A DNA stretch of 64,000 nucleotides from Chiua virens (lineage: Eukaryota; Basidiomycota; Agaricomycetes; Boletales; Boletaceae). The stretch covers positions 186,001 to 250,000 of the forward strand of contig JAHNUO010000034.1 in assembly GCA_019787685.1 (NCBI GenBank). Direction: 5' to 3'. Numbering within the stretch: the first letter of the stretch is position 1; each line of letters starts with the position of its first letter. Below are positions 48,516-60,654 of this stretch, in pieces. A model generated the notes under the pieces. The model ran no database searches, had not been told where the DNA came from, and saw only the letters and a list, made by a program, of their open reading frames with translations. The position numbers and the translations under genes were made by a program.

Positions 48516-49072
48516 TGCTCACGCTTGCTGCGCGTTATAAGAAGTGCTTTTCGGCGAACGCAACTCCGAATCAGTCTGAGACACTATGTATGTGATACTG
48601 TTGAATGTATCCGATAATCTAACAGAAGTCTACGGTTGTGTGTTTGGCTAATACATGAACTGCGACCGCTGGTTGAATCCCTCTCGAACAAGAGACACGA
48701 TTATATCGTAGGTGCATACAGCATTTCACAACTTGAAAGGCTAATAAACTTGTTGGTGAATACGACACGGACACTCTTTCGCCGGTTAAATCATGCCGAC
48801 TGTGCTGGATCATAGACCAGTGAGTTTCTGATCAGAGAAATGTTGGTCTGCGCATCCCCACGGCTGGAACGCGTGATGAGGACGTCAATACAATGGCAAT
48901 CCTGACTTCTCCAATATCTTAAATACATGAAAGTCGGCCAGCGTAATCGTACAGGAACACATACTAAGGAAACAAATAGAAGAAACATAGCACACCAAAA
49001 CATAAGTTGCAATAGCTAAAGGCGGAGCTCCATCTCATGATGACAAAACAGCATGGAGGTGGGAATCCTCTT

Positions 49073-50404
49073 TTAGCGGCGTCCCTTTGTGTCCTTGCGA
49101 GGGCGGGAATTAGGGGGACCGTTACCCCGAGGGTGGACGATTTGCCGCCGGAGGTGTAGGTGTTGTAACAACTTTCCTGCGTGCGCGTTCCCCCCAGGGA
49201 AGAACTTTCCTGTTGAAAGCGTATATGCACCGAGCTGACGCTCGGTCTCGAACAAGCCAACTTTCATGGGGCTGTTGTTCGCATCGACGAGGTCAACGAG
49301 GTTCACAAATTTCGCGCGCACTGCCTGGTAATGACCCAAGGTTTCCAGTCGTTGAGCACGAGTCATCAGGAAGAGAAATTTGGAATAACGACAACTTACC
49401 TTACGACAGGCTCTCATCTTTCCTGGAACAGGCTCTATATGCATGACGCGACATAATTTTTTCCAGCTTTTGAGATTTTTGGTCTTCGTCCCATAGATCG
49501 TGTTGAATTGTAACACGAGAGCGTCGTCGAACCTCTGGCGGACACTTTGCCTTTCCGGATGTCTTCTGTGCCAACCAAACTGGTCGCAGAGACGGTAAAA
49601 CTCCAATGACGAGGACGCGGTGGGATTGTATTGAAACAGAGGAGCGTAGCTAGCGAAAAAAGCCTGAATCGGCAATTTCGAGCCTTCTTTATTATTCTAG
49701 GATGTGTGTCCGTTGTTCAGAATGAAACTCGCATAAATAGTAATGGCTGACCTTTTTTCCTTTCATGGCGTCCGGTCCTCCAGAATTTTCCAGTTGGGCG
49801 CCAACGTCGTCGCATGGATGGTGAAATCCGGGCTCCGCGGGTTCAACAGGATCCCCTCCGTCCTCCGCATATTCTGAAGGGTCGATCTCGTCCTCCTCCG
49901 CATATTCTATAGGATCGCACCCGTCCTCAGCATCTTCTGTGGGGTCGTACTCATCCTCCGCATATTCTCCAGGATTGGGTTCAAACTCGCAGTAGTACTT
50001 GGAGTATTCGTCAAGTGGCGACTCATTGAACGATCCTAAGAGGTCACCGTTGTGCTCACCTGTTCACTAGTGGAGGTCATTTTAATGAATAACGAGGGGG
50101 TGGGAGTCGGGGTTGTGGGGGTTCAGAAGGAGGCGGCAAGAAGACTTCTGGGTGTGCCAGTGAGTGGGATCACCTTCCTCGAGGTGCTATATCTATGGTC
50201 ACGGCGTTGCTTACCCCACGCCTCGTGTATAGAAAATGACCACATCCAATGGAAGTGGTGCTGTGTGGAAATGAAAAAATGCCCGAAAGCACATGTTGCG
50301 CCCACTTGACCTGGTGACTGGTTCATCATGATGGTGATCCTTGAAGATATGACTCACTCACCTTCTTGAAGTTCGCCCAGTGACTCGAACAGTTTAGCCA
50401 TCAT
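49073..50404 (-). CDS. GKFFP-motif basidiomycete protein, copy 1
   Basis: Exon 1 begins ATGATG at 50404 (MMAKLFESLGELQE), then a 302-nt intron. Exon 2 begins at 50059 (EHNGDLLGSFNESPLDEYSK) with acidic repeats of the type EYAEDEYDP. Later exons: KGKK|NNKEGSKLPIQAFF, ASSSLEFYRLCDQFGW, FNTIYGTK, SWKKLCRVMHIEPVP, AVRAKFVNLVDLVDANN and STGKFFPGGNAHAGKLL. The block NLVDLVD ... GKFFP ... AGxLL is a hallmark I associate with a large family of unknown function in agaricomycetes. The frame is intact across the splices I could place. Confidence 0.7.
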
Positions 50405-50955
50405 ACTTGCGGCAGGTCAAGTGAATTGGTGCGTCTATAATAAGAGAAGAAGAGGCAGAAAGGCGTTCTGTCGGTCCGAGTGCTTCAAAGCAAGCAATTT
50501 AAACTCACGAACATCGTGATTGCAATAACTTTGTGAAAGTTGTCTGACTCCAAGGCAAACTAGCTGCCCATAGTGGGGGCAGTTCGGAAGTCGCCGAATA
50601 TGCTCTCTCTGAGTCTTCTCATTAGCATAGATCTGTGACTCGGATAGCCTGAGCCACAGCTGCATGCATAACTTTGATCAGTCGATCCGCAAAAATCGCG
50701 CCAACCTACAGCTTTGTGGTTCCTAGTTTTGCTTGTAACCCCGCGTACAATATCATGTACATATAGCAATCAACCTCAGTGTGTTATGAATCTGTCTCGC
50801 ACCGCTGTGATGAAGGTGACATCGTGTACTAGGGTACGGGGTGAAAGTATTCCGTTAATGACAGAGGGGGTTAGGATCGAGTGTGCGGAATCTGCGGATG
50901 GCGTTATTAACACCACGTGATGCGCCGATGTGCCCGCCTTCGTTCGAAGTTGTCG

Positions 50956-51860
50956 TTACAGCGGTTTTCATATCTTCATGGAAAAGTAAATTTGAAAAGT
51001 CGCGCCTCGGAGACAGCCGGGAAAGGACCCCGGGTGCAGCTGAGTCAGTTTGAGCGCGACGGTCGTGCTTGCCGCTTTACCACAACAATGTCAACGACGA
51101 CAACGACAACGACAACGACGACTCGGACAACACCCTGATCATCATGGACCCGATTCGATGGTGTGCGCAGTGAGTCCATTCTTTTTTTTTGCTGATTGTA
51201 TGTTGAATTTCGCTCAGAAGGCATCACACAGTACTCCATTGAACCAGAACTACTACGGGTTGGACCATGATCCATTGGAGGCCTATCCAGTATTATACTC
51301 GATCCTGTATATAGTATGATATGTTATGAACTTCATTGTAGTGTTCCTTCTGCTGCACAATGTGTCGCATGTGGTGTTGGCAACATAGAACTCATTTTTA
51401 CATGTCAATCACTACTAGGCAAGTAGAACAAAAATGAGTTTGGACGAACAAGAGTCAAAAGTTCACTATTCTACTGTAGTACACGACTAACTACCGACTC
51501 GGACAGCACCAGAAGTTAACCTGAAGTTTGTCCACTGGACTCCACCCTCCCGTGTGTCGTAGTTTTGGTGGATATTTTAGAACACTGTGTGATGCCTTCT
51601 GAGCGAAATTCAACATACAATCAGCAAAAAAAAAGAATGGACTCACTGCGCACACCATCGAATCGGGTCCATGATGATCAGGGTGTTGTCCGAGTCGTCG
51701 TTGTCGTTGTCGTTGTCGTCGTTGACATTGTTGTGGTAAAGCGGCAAGCACGACCGTCGCGCTCAAACTGACTCAGCTGCACCTGGGGTCCTTTCCCGGC
51801 TGTCTCCGAGGCGCGACTTTTCAAATTTACTTTTCCATGAAGATATGAAAACCGCTGTAA
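50956..51860. mobile_element. 905-bp foldback element with 277-bp inverted arms, present only in unit 1
   Basis: Left arm 50956-51232 and right arm 51584-51860 are inverted copies that differ at very few bases; both start TTACAGCGGTTTTCATATC at their outer ends. The spacer is 351 bp. Unit 2 has other DNA of about 70 bp at this site, so the element was inserted into unit 1 or the local DNA was replaced. The arms hold a CGA/GTC-rich microsatellite. No transposase is visible and no clear target duplication is seen. Confidence 0.85.
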
Positions 51861-52751
51861 GCAGGACTCTTCGAATGTATTACACTTTCCTTTCACTACA
51901 AATCCTGTACAGAATACAATGGTTGCCGGCCACACTCTTCAAAACATGGAAAATTTCAGCTTTAGGGGCCGCCCGGCCCGTCCTCTCCCTCCGAGTCAGT
52001 CATTATGCAAGCCTGACATCTTGCGTCCCCGAACCAAGCTTCCGGACCAATCAATGAGCATAACATGCAATGATGTTCCACCCTTAATCCCCATTGGCAA
52101 TCCGGGACCAGGTTTTCCCCTCTGATCAGCTTTTGCTTGCAAAATTCATCGCCTTCCCCCTGCCGTCATACGGCTCTGAGCCAGACAACAACCTCTCCCC
52201 ACCAATCACAGATGAATACATTTCTCCACAACCACCTGATGCCATTGAGACAACTGACCTCAACGTTGCACTTCAGACCCTCCCGTTTCACGTCATCCAT
52301 TTGCTTTTGAGTCAAACAAAAGATATGTGGACCAACGGGAGTTGCTCCCTCATATACGCGCACACTGAGGATGCTCACCAGTTCCCATTCTGGGCTCTGC
52401 ACTCACCGGCAGAGTCTCACATTGAACAACGATAGCGCAGTTCTTGCGGTAATACTCTATTTTGTGGTTGAAATGGCCCACTCACCAACCGCGATGGTCC
52501 TTAGTGCATTGACAAAAAACTGTTCTTGATCAAACCCAATTCCATGCCCAAGGAGCGGACCATGTCGGTCTTTACAAGGATGAATTCTACAGCTCACAGT
52601 CAACAGCTAGTGTAAACGCTGGTCAATATGACACAGATCCAGCAGTAGCACACATACGACTCGGAAGTGCGTTACAATATCTGACTACATTACTAGTACT
52701 GTCAGCTAATGCCCACAGTAGCGTCACCCTAACACACGGGAATATCCAACC

Positions 52752-53045
52752 ATGTCATTCTACAACCTTGATTCAGTTCTGGACCCAATGACAAAGGGGA
52801 GCCTCCCCATTGGGTCCAAGTCAGAACCGGCTGCAACCCGTCACAATACCCATGGCAGTTGCTTGATTGCTGAGGATATAGATGGGACTGAGGAGCTCAT
52901 AGAAGAGGACGTTGAGACGTGGTTGGATGAAAAGAACTGTGCTCCAGATCAGGAACACCGCGACAAAGCAAGCTTTGACATGGAGTATGACATTGATTTC
53001 CGAGCACATATCGTCATTCAAGTCCTTGAGGCCCGGGAAGGGTGA
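52752..53045 (+). CDS. Acidic hypothetical ORF of repeat unit 1
   Basis: A 97-residue frame rich in Glu and Asp (AEDIDGTEELIEEDVETWLD), repeated in unit 2. It may be an exon of a longer gene, since the plus-strand frame at 52094-52435 (TLPFHVIHLLLSQTKDMWT) upstream also looks protein-like. Function unknown. Confidence 0.35.
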   Translation: MSFYNLDSVLDPMTKGSLPIGSKSEPAATRHNTHGSCLIAEDIDGTEELIEEDVETWLDEKNCAPDQEHRDKASFDMEYDIDFRAHIVIQVLEAREG

Positions 53046-53717
53046 ATTGGTGACTCCAGAGGGGATGTGGGTGAAACGGATGAGTCCGATTGTGACGATG
53101 TGGTAGTGGATGAGTAGACACTGTATCATGTGTCGGTGAAAAACAGAATTACGTGCTTTTCAGGTCATGTGATATGGTGTTATTAATTGCTCGTTAATAA
53201 CCGGTAACCCTCCAGATCAGTGTGTGTTTTTTAATTAGTTATTAACACGGCATTGAGTTTCACCCCGTAGCCTATCGTGTACGTCCGATTCTTCATATCG
53301 ACGGCTGGACGTCTTTGCCTCTTTTAGAGTCTCGGACTGGTCACCAGACTGTTGGTTTGGCCAAAATTGATACATGATGCATGAACTGCGACCCCTGGAA
53401 TCCCTCACGAACTGGTGACACGATTATTTCGCCGGTTCAAATGGGAGAAATCATGCCAACTGTGCTGAATCATGGACAAGTGAGTTTCTTGGTCTGCGCA
53501 TCCCCACGGCTGGAACGCGTGATGAGGATTCAATACAATGGCAATCCTAAATTCTCCAATATCTTAAATACATGAAAGCCGGCCAGCGTAATCGTACAGG
53601 AACATATACTAAGGAAACAAATAGAAGAAACACAGCACACCAAAACATAAGTTGCAATAGCTAAAGGCGGAGCTCCATCTCATGATGACAAAACAGCATG
53701 GAGGTGGGAATCCTCTT

Positions 53718-55011
53718 TTAGCGGCGTCCCTTTGTGTCCTTGCGAGGGCGGGAATTAGGGGGACCGTTACCCCGAGGGTGGACGATTTGCCGTCGGAGGT
53801 GTAGGTGTTGTAACAACTTTCCCGCGTGGGCGTTCTCCCCAGGGAAGAACTTTCCTGTTGAGAGCGTGTATGCACCGAGCTGACGCTCGGTCTCGAACAA
53901 GCCAACTTTCATGGGGCTGTTGTTCGCATCGACGAGGTCAACGAGGTTCACAAATTTCGCGCGCACTGCCTGGTAATGACCCAAGGTTTCCAATCGTTGA
54001 GCACGAATCATCAGAAAAAGAAATTGGGAATAACGACAACTTACCTTACGACAGGCTTTCATATTTCCTGGAACAGGCTCTATATGCATGACGCGACATA
54101 ATTTTTTCCAGCTTTTGAGCTTGTAGGCCTTCATCCCATAGATCGTGTTGAATTGTAACACGAGAGCGTCTTCGAACCTCTGGCGGACACTTTGCCTTTC
54201 CGGATGTTTCCTGTGCCAACCGAACTGGTCGCAAAGACGGTAAAACTCCAATGACGAGGACGCGGTGGGATCATATTGAAACAGAGGAGCATAGCTAGCG
54301 AAAAAAACCTGAATCGGCAATTTCGAGGCTTTTTTATTTTTCTAGGATGTGTCCGTTGTTCAGAATGAAACTCGTATAAATAGTAATGGCTGACCTTTCT
54401 TCCCTTCGTGGCGTCCGGTCCTCCAGAATTTTCCAGTTGGGCACCAACGTCGTCGCATGGATGGTGAAATCCGGGCTCCGCGGGTTCAACAGGATCCCCA
54501 CCGTCCTCCGCATATTCTATAGGATCGCACCCGTCCTCAGCATCTTCTGTGGGGTCGTACTCATCCTCCGCATATTCTACGGGATCGGGTTCAAACTCGC
54601 AGTAGTACTTGGAGTATTCGTCAAGTGGCGACTCATTGAACGATCCTAAGGGGTCACCGCTGTGCTCACCTGTTCACTAGTGGAGGTCATTTTAATGAAT
54701 AGCGAGGGGGTGGGAGTCGGGGTTGTGGGGGTTCAGAAGGAGGCGGCAAGAAGACTTCTGGGTGTGCCAGTGAGTGGGATTACCTTCCTCGAGGTGCTAT
54801 ATCTATGGTCACGGCGTTGCTTACCCCACGCCTCGTGTATAGAAAATGACCACATCCAATGGAAGTGGTGCTGTGTGGAAATGAAAGAATGCCCGAAAGC
54901 ATATGTTGCGCCCATTTGACCTGGTGACTGGCTCATTATGATGGTGATCCTTGAAAATATGACTCACTCACCTTCTTGAAGTTCGCCCAGTGACTCGAAC
55001 AGTTTAGCCAT
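53718..55011 (-). CDS. GKFFP-motif basidiomycete protein, copy 2
   Basis: Second copy of the family gene, with the same exon order as copy 1. The first of the two initiator ATGs has become ACG, leaving MAKLFESLGELQE from 55011. The acidic repeat exon is shorter by one EEDEIDPSEYAEDG block. The 200-residue C-terminal frame (49073 equivalent) is well preserved, with a few substitutions (QAFF to QVFF, RACRK to KACRK). The frame appears open. Confidence 0.68.
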
Positions 55012-56266
55012 CGTGCTTGCGGCAGGCCAAGTGAATTGATGCATTGAACACGTTTGTCTATAATAAGAGAAGAAGATGTAGAAAGGCGTTCTGTCGGTTC
55101 GAGTGCTTCAAAGCAAGCAATTTAAACTCACGAACATCGTGATTGCAATAACTTTGTGAAAGTTGTCTGACTCCAAGGCAAACTAGCTGCCCATAGTGGG
55201 GGCAGTTCGGAAGTCGCCGAATATGCTCTCTCTGAGTCTTCTCATTAGCATAGATCTGTGACTCGGATAGCCTGAGCCACAGCTGCATGCATAACTTTGA
55301 TCAGTCGATCCGCAAAAATCGCGCCAACCTACAGCTTTGTGGTTCCTAGTTTTGCTTGTAACCCCGCGTACAATATCATGTACACATAGCAATCTGCCTC
55401 AGTGTGTTGTGAATCTGTCTCGCACCACTGTGATGAAGGTGACATCGTGTACTAGGGTATGGGGTGAAAGTATTCCGTTAATAACAGGGGGGGTTAGGAT
55501 CGAGTGTGCGGAATCTGCGGATGGTGTTATCAACATCACGTGATGGGACTGGTGAGAGCACCGGCCCGCCTTCGTTCCAAGTTATCGTTACACCCCGGGC
55601 ACACCTCAGTATGTTCCCAATATGTTCGTAGAGCATAGTTGCTCTTGCCTGTGGTGTTAGGCAAGACTCTTCGAATGTATTACGCTTTCCTTTCACTACA
55701 AATCCTGTACAGAATACAATGGTCGCCGGCCACACTCTCCAAAACATGGAAATTTTGAGCTTTCCTCTCCGTCCTTCACCGGTCACCGCCGTCGTTGCGC
55801 TTCAGACTCTCCCGCTTTCATTGCCACACGTCCTCCATTTACTTTCGAGTCAAACAAAAGACATGTGGACCAATGAGAGTTGCTCTCTCCTATACGCGCA
55901 CACTGAGGATGCTCACTGGCAGAGTCTCACATCGAACAGCGATAGCGCAGTTCTCACGGTAATACCTATTTTGTGTGGTCGAACTTGAAATGGCCCGTTC
56001 ACCAACTGCGATGGTCCTTAGTGCATTGGCGAAAAACTGTTCTCAATCAAACCCAATTCCATGCCCAAGGAGTGGACCATGTCGGTCTTTACAAGGATGA
56101 ATTCTATAGCCCAGTCAACAGCTAGTGCAAACACTGGTCAATATGACACAGATCCAGCAGTAGCACACATACGACTCAGAAGTGCATTACAATATCTGAC
56201 TACATCATCAGTGCTGTCAGCTAATGCCCACGATAGCGTCACCCTAACACACGGGAATGTCCAACC

Positions 56267-56560
56267 GTGTCATTTCACAACCTTGATTCAGGTCTGGACC
56301 CAATGACGAAGGGGAGCCTCCCCACTGGGTCCAAGTCAGAACCGGCTGCAACCCGTCACAATACCCATGGCAGTTGCTTGATTGCTGAGGATATATATGG
56401 GACTGAGGAGCTCATAGAAGAGGACGTTGAGACGTGGTTGGATGAAAAGAACTGTGCTCCAGATCAGAAACACCGTGACAAAGCAAGCTTTGACATGGAG
56501 TATGACATTGATTTCCGAGCACCTGTCATCACGCAAGTCCTTGAGGCCCGGGAAGGGTGA
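56267..56560 (+). CDS. Acidic hypothetical ORF of repeat unit 2
   Basis: Counterpart of the ORF at 52752-53045, about 95% identical by eye and still open over 97 codons. Retention of the frame in both copies is mild support for coding function. Confidence 0.35.
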   Translation: MSFHNLDSGLDPMTKGSLPTGSKSEPAATRHNTHGSCLIAEDIYGTEELIEEDVETWLDEKNCAPDQKHRDKASFDMEYDIDFRAPVITQVLEAREG

Positions 56561-57207
56561 ATTGGTGACTCCAGAGGGGATGTGGATGAAACAGATGAGT
56601 CCGATTGTGACGATGTGGTAGTGGATGAGTAGACGCTGTATCATGTGTCGGTGAAAAACAGAATCACGTGCTTTTTAGGTCGTGTGATATGGCGTTATTA
56701 ACTGCTCGTTAATAACCGGTAACCCCTGAGTTTCACCCCGCAGCCTATCGTGTACGTCCGATTCTCCATATCGACGGCTGGACGTCTTTGCCTCTTTTAG
56801 AATCTCGGGCTGGTCACCAGACTGTTGGTTTGGCCAACATTGATACATGATGCATGAACTGCGACCCCTGGAATCCCTCGCGAACTGGTGACACGATTAT
56901 TTCGCCGGTTCAAATGGGAGAAATCATGCCAACTGTGCTGAATCATGGACCAGTGAGTTTCTGATCAGAGAAATGTTGGTCTGCGCATCCCCACGGCTAG
57001 AACGCGTGATGAGGATTCAATACAATGGCAATACTGAGTTCTCCAATATCTTAAATACACGAAAGTCGGCCAGCGTAATCGTACAAGAACACATACTAAG
57101 GAGACAAATAGAAGAAACACAGCAAACCAAAACATAAGTTGCACTAGTAGCTAAAGGCGGAGCTCCATCTCATGATGACAAAACAGCATGGAGGTGGGAA
57201 TCCTCTT

Positions 57208-58524
57208 TTAGCGGCGTCCCTTTGTGCCCTTGCGAGGGTGGGAATGAGAGGGACCGTCATTCCGAGGGTGGACGATTTGCCGCCGGAGGTGTAGAAGTCG
57301 CAACAACTTTCCTGCGTGCGCATTCTCCCCAGGGAAGAACTTTCCTGTTGAGAGCGTGTATTCACTGAGCTGACGCTCGGTCTCGAACAAGCCAACTTTC
57401 ATGGGGCTGTTGTTCGCATCGACGAGGTCAACGAGGTTCACAAATTTCCCCTGCATCGCCTGGTCATGACCCAAGGTTTCCAGTCGTTGAGCGCGAGTCG
57501 TCAGGAAGAGAAATTGGGAATAACGACAATTTACTTACCTCACGACAGGCTTGTATGTTTCCTGGAAAGGGCTTTATGCGCGTGACGCGACACAATTTTT
57601 TCCAACTTTTGTAACTTTGGATCTTCGTTCCATAGATCTTGTTGAACTGTAGCACGAGAGCGTCGTCGAACTTCTGGCGGACACTTTGCCTTTCTGGATG
57701 TCTTCTGTGCCAACCAAACTGGTCACAGAGACGGTAAAACTCCAATGACGAGGACGCGGTGGGATTATATTGAAACAGAGGAGCATAGCTAGCGAAAAAA
57801 GCCTGAATCGGCAATTTCGGGCCTTTTTTATTTTTCTAGGATGTGTCCGTTGTTCAGAATGAAACTCGTATAAATAGTAATAGGACTGACCTTTTTCCGT
57901 TTCGTGCCAGTGGCGTCCGATCCTCTAGAATTTTCCAGTTGGGCGGGGGCGCCAACGTCGTCGCATGGATGGTGAAATCCGGGCTCCGTGGGTTCAACAG
58001 GATCCCCTCCGTCCTCCGCATATTCTGAAGGGTCGATCTCGTCCTCCTCCGCAGATTCTATAGGATCGCACCCGTCTTCAGCATGTTCTGTGGGGTCGTA
58101 CTCATCCTCCGCATATTCTACAGGATTGGGTTCAAATTCGCAGTAGTACTTGGAGTATTCGTCAAGTGGCGACTCATTGAACGATCCTAAGAGGTCACCG
58201 TTGTGCTCACCTGTTCACTAGTGGAGGTCATTTTAATGAATAGCGAGGGTGGGAGTTAGGGTTGTGGGGGTTCAGAAGGAGGCGGCAAGAAGACTTCTGG
58301 GTGTGCCAGTGAGTGAAATCACCTTCCTCGAGGTGCTATATCTATGGTCACGGTGTTGCTTATCGCACGCCTCGTGTATGGAAAATGACCACATCCAATG
58401 GAAGTGGAAATGAAAAAATGCCCGAAAGCACATGTTGCGCCCACTGACTGGCTCGTGGTGATCAAGATATGACTCATTCACCTTCTTGAAGTTCACCCAG
58501 AGACTCGAACAGTTTAGCCATCAT
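57208..58524 (-). CDS. GKFFP-motif basidiomycete protein, copy 3
   Basis: Third and most diverged copy; start ATGATG at 58524. Segments: LPIQAFFASYAPLFQYNPT, FDDALVLQFNKIYG, SWKKLCRVTRIKPFPGN, QGKFVNLVDLVDANN and STGKFFPGENAHAGKLLR. The family motif block is present. Splice borders in the middle (57470-57560) differ from the other copies (GTAAGT is shifted by a small insertion), so its correct splicing is less certain. Confidence 0.6.
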
Positions 58525-58799
58525 ACTTGCGGCGGGTCAAGTGAATTGATGCATTGAACACGTTTGTCTTTATATAATCAGAGAAGAAGAGGCAGAAAGG
58601 TGTTCTGTCAGTGTGAGTGCTTCAAAGCATGGTACTTTCGACTCGCAATTTTCGTGATTGCAATAAGTTTGTGAAAGCTACTTACTCTGACTCAAAGGCA
58701 AACTGAGTGGCCGCCCATATTGGGGCGGCTCGGAAGTCGCCGGATGTGCTCTGAGTCTCTGAGTCTCTCATAGATCTTGTACGTCCGATTCTCCACTGC

Positions 58800-59326
58800 A
58801 TATACATGCTACTAAGGGACCCGAATCATCCCCCAAAACACTTCATAACCTTCGTGGTCGTCATGTAAATGAAGATGAGAATACAGCGATAAACATGGAA
58901 TGTCACTCTCAGGCAAACCGGAGCAGGCATGGCACCAGAACCTGGTCACCGCGCCACACCCGGATCCCGCAAGATCCCATCAAGAGACAGGGCCTAAATG
59001 TCCAGCATAAGGCGCGCGCCTTACCGGACAATAAACGAGGATTCCAAAAAAAAGGCAAATCGGAAGTACCAAAATTAGCGCAAGTCTCCGGACTTGCCAG
59101 TTTTATTGTACGGGGTAACATAGAAAACCATCCAAGGACGACATGGTGTTACAATACGGTGAATACGTTAAATGGATCTGACAGTAGCAAGAAAAGTGGT
59201 AATCTTCGGCGACGTACGGGAGAAATGTTTGATAGTTCAATTTTTAGAAAGCAATCGATAAGCATGACATGTGCCGCTCACCAGACATGACGTACCTCAT
59301 ACGAGACGTACCCCATGCAAAGGAGG
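58800..59326. other. Intergenic region
   Basis: About 500 bp between the end of repeat unit 3 and the 3' end of the serpentine gene. No gene seen. Confidence 0.4.
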
Positions 59327-60654
59327 TCATACTGCGTTCCGATTGCCTCCACAACCGATAGCGGTAGTTAGACTTGTGGGTGAATGTGGAACGATGTCTA
59401 GCTTGGTCTCGTTCAGTATGGAGACGTGGTGCTGTGTCAATCTGCTCCTTCGATTGGTTTCATAGCTACCACTGATGGACGAATGATATCTATGTTGATG
59501 GATGCTATTGATGGACTGATTTACCCAATGAGACAAGCCGACGCGGATAATGACCATGTAAAACGTGATAGATATGATAGGCGTAATCTGGCGGTGTGTG
59601 ATCACGTCTCAACATGAGTGTTCTCGATAGCGCGCAAAGCATGACGTATAATTGACTGACCACGTTAAGAATCACGTATTGGCCGTTGGATTCATTGACA
59701 AAGCATATCAATGCCGCGAAGAGAGTGAGAGAGTAAATCACACCGGCGTCGACAATGATGTGCAACATGGGCATCAGCTGAGATGGCTGTTGACCACGCA
59801 TAATCGCAGTCTTCCGGTCGACATACCAGATTCGGTAAGCCAAGAGGCCTAGTACGAATCAAAACATTTAAAAATGTTCTTTAACCACTCAAAACGAGCA
59901 CATACATGTTGTCAAGAAATTGGTGGCCAATGTCAAAGTGAAAAAGGATATGATCCAATTTGAGAGGGTCCCACCAAAGACCCCCTCTTGTGTCGCAATT
60001 GATTCGACATACGGACACACGAATGCAGCAACTTTAAGAATGTCGTCAGTCATTTCCTCCCAAAAAATGCGGCACGCGCACCAGCAGCACCGCACCAGAG
60101 CAACACTGGTAAAACCATGACAAACATAGACTGCCACACTGCATGACAGCGGTAGAGCTGATACACAATTTGCGCATTATCTTCATCTGGACACAACGAA
60201 AACGCACAATGACAGCATCCCCTATTACCGTCTGTCCAGCATACACGTAGTTCTTGGTCACGAAAGTCCAGTGCGACACATTGAAAAAATATCCGGCAGG
60301 ATCTCGGGACAATGCGAAACCTTCCATGATCCTTATGATATCGATGACGAGATGCTGTATAATGGGATCTGTCTGATGATCATAAGGAAAAGCTAAAGAA
60401 AAGTACGCACCACCGTGCTCAGAAATAGCAGCATGCATGCCACTGCCAGCATCCTTGGGTTCACTGGGACAGTGGATCGTCGAGCCAACAATGCCCAGAT
60501 CGTTCCGCCAAACATCAGCAAGGAAAAGCCTTATGAAAGGAATGACTAGTACGCATGTCACTATTCCACATCAACGGATCTTACCGTACAAGACCGCTTC
60601 CAGGAAAGTTGACAGAAGCTCCGCTTTGTCCAGTGGGATATTAACGGTACCCAT
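59327..60654 (-). CDS. Basidiomycete serpentine membrane protein
   Basis: Exons join cleanly from ATG 60654 to TGA 59327: MGTVNIPLDKAELLSTFLEA, SLLMFGGTIWALLARR, HLVIDIIRIMEGFALSRDPA, NYVYAGQTVIGDAVI, LYRCHAVWQSMFVMVLPVLL, NFLTTCLLAYRIWYVDRKTA, LHIIVDAGVIYSLTLFAALI and a long cytosolic tail. About seven hydrophobic segments are seen. The layout fits a large agaricomycete family of unannotated 7-TM proteins. A 50-nt intron (donor GTGCGCGTGCC) explains what first looks like a frame break after LLWCGAA. Confidence 0.82.

Larger units (their letters stand above)
48652..58799. repeat. Direct triplication, units starting at about 48652, 53381 and 56853
   Basis: Each unit starts at the box CATGAACTGCGACC and contains, in order, the GKFFP-family gene (-), a stretch rich in short ORFs and an acidic plus-strand ORF. 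Unit 1 is ~4.7 kb and carries a 905-bp insert. Unit 2 is ~3.5 kb. Unit 3 is ~1.9 kb because its middle is missing: DNA matching 55253 is joined at about 58778 to DNA matching 56752 (GTACGTCCGATTCTCC). The copies are highly similar, so the event is recent. Confidence 0.9.

Noticed and set aside
51050..51319. Pair of identical ORFs facing each other at 51050-51319 (+) and 51491-51766 (-)
   Set aside because: They arise from the inverted arms of the foldback element and consist largely of a simple triplet repeat; no coding support.
60046..60130. Frame break in the 59.3-60.7 kb serpentine gene after LLWCGAA
   Set aside because: A normal 50-nt intron (GTGCGCG...TTAAAG) restores the frame, so the gene is intact.
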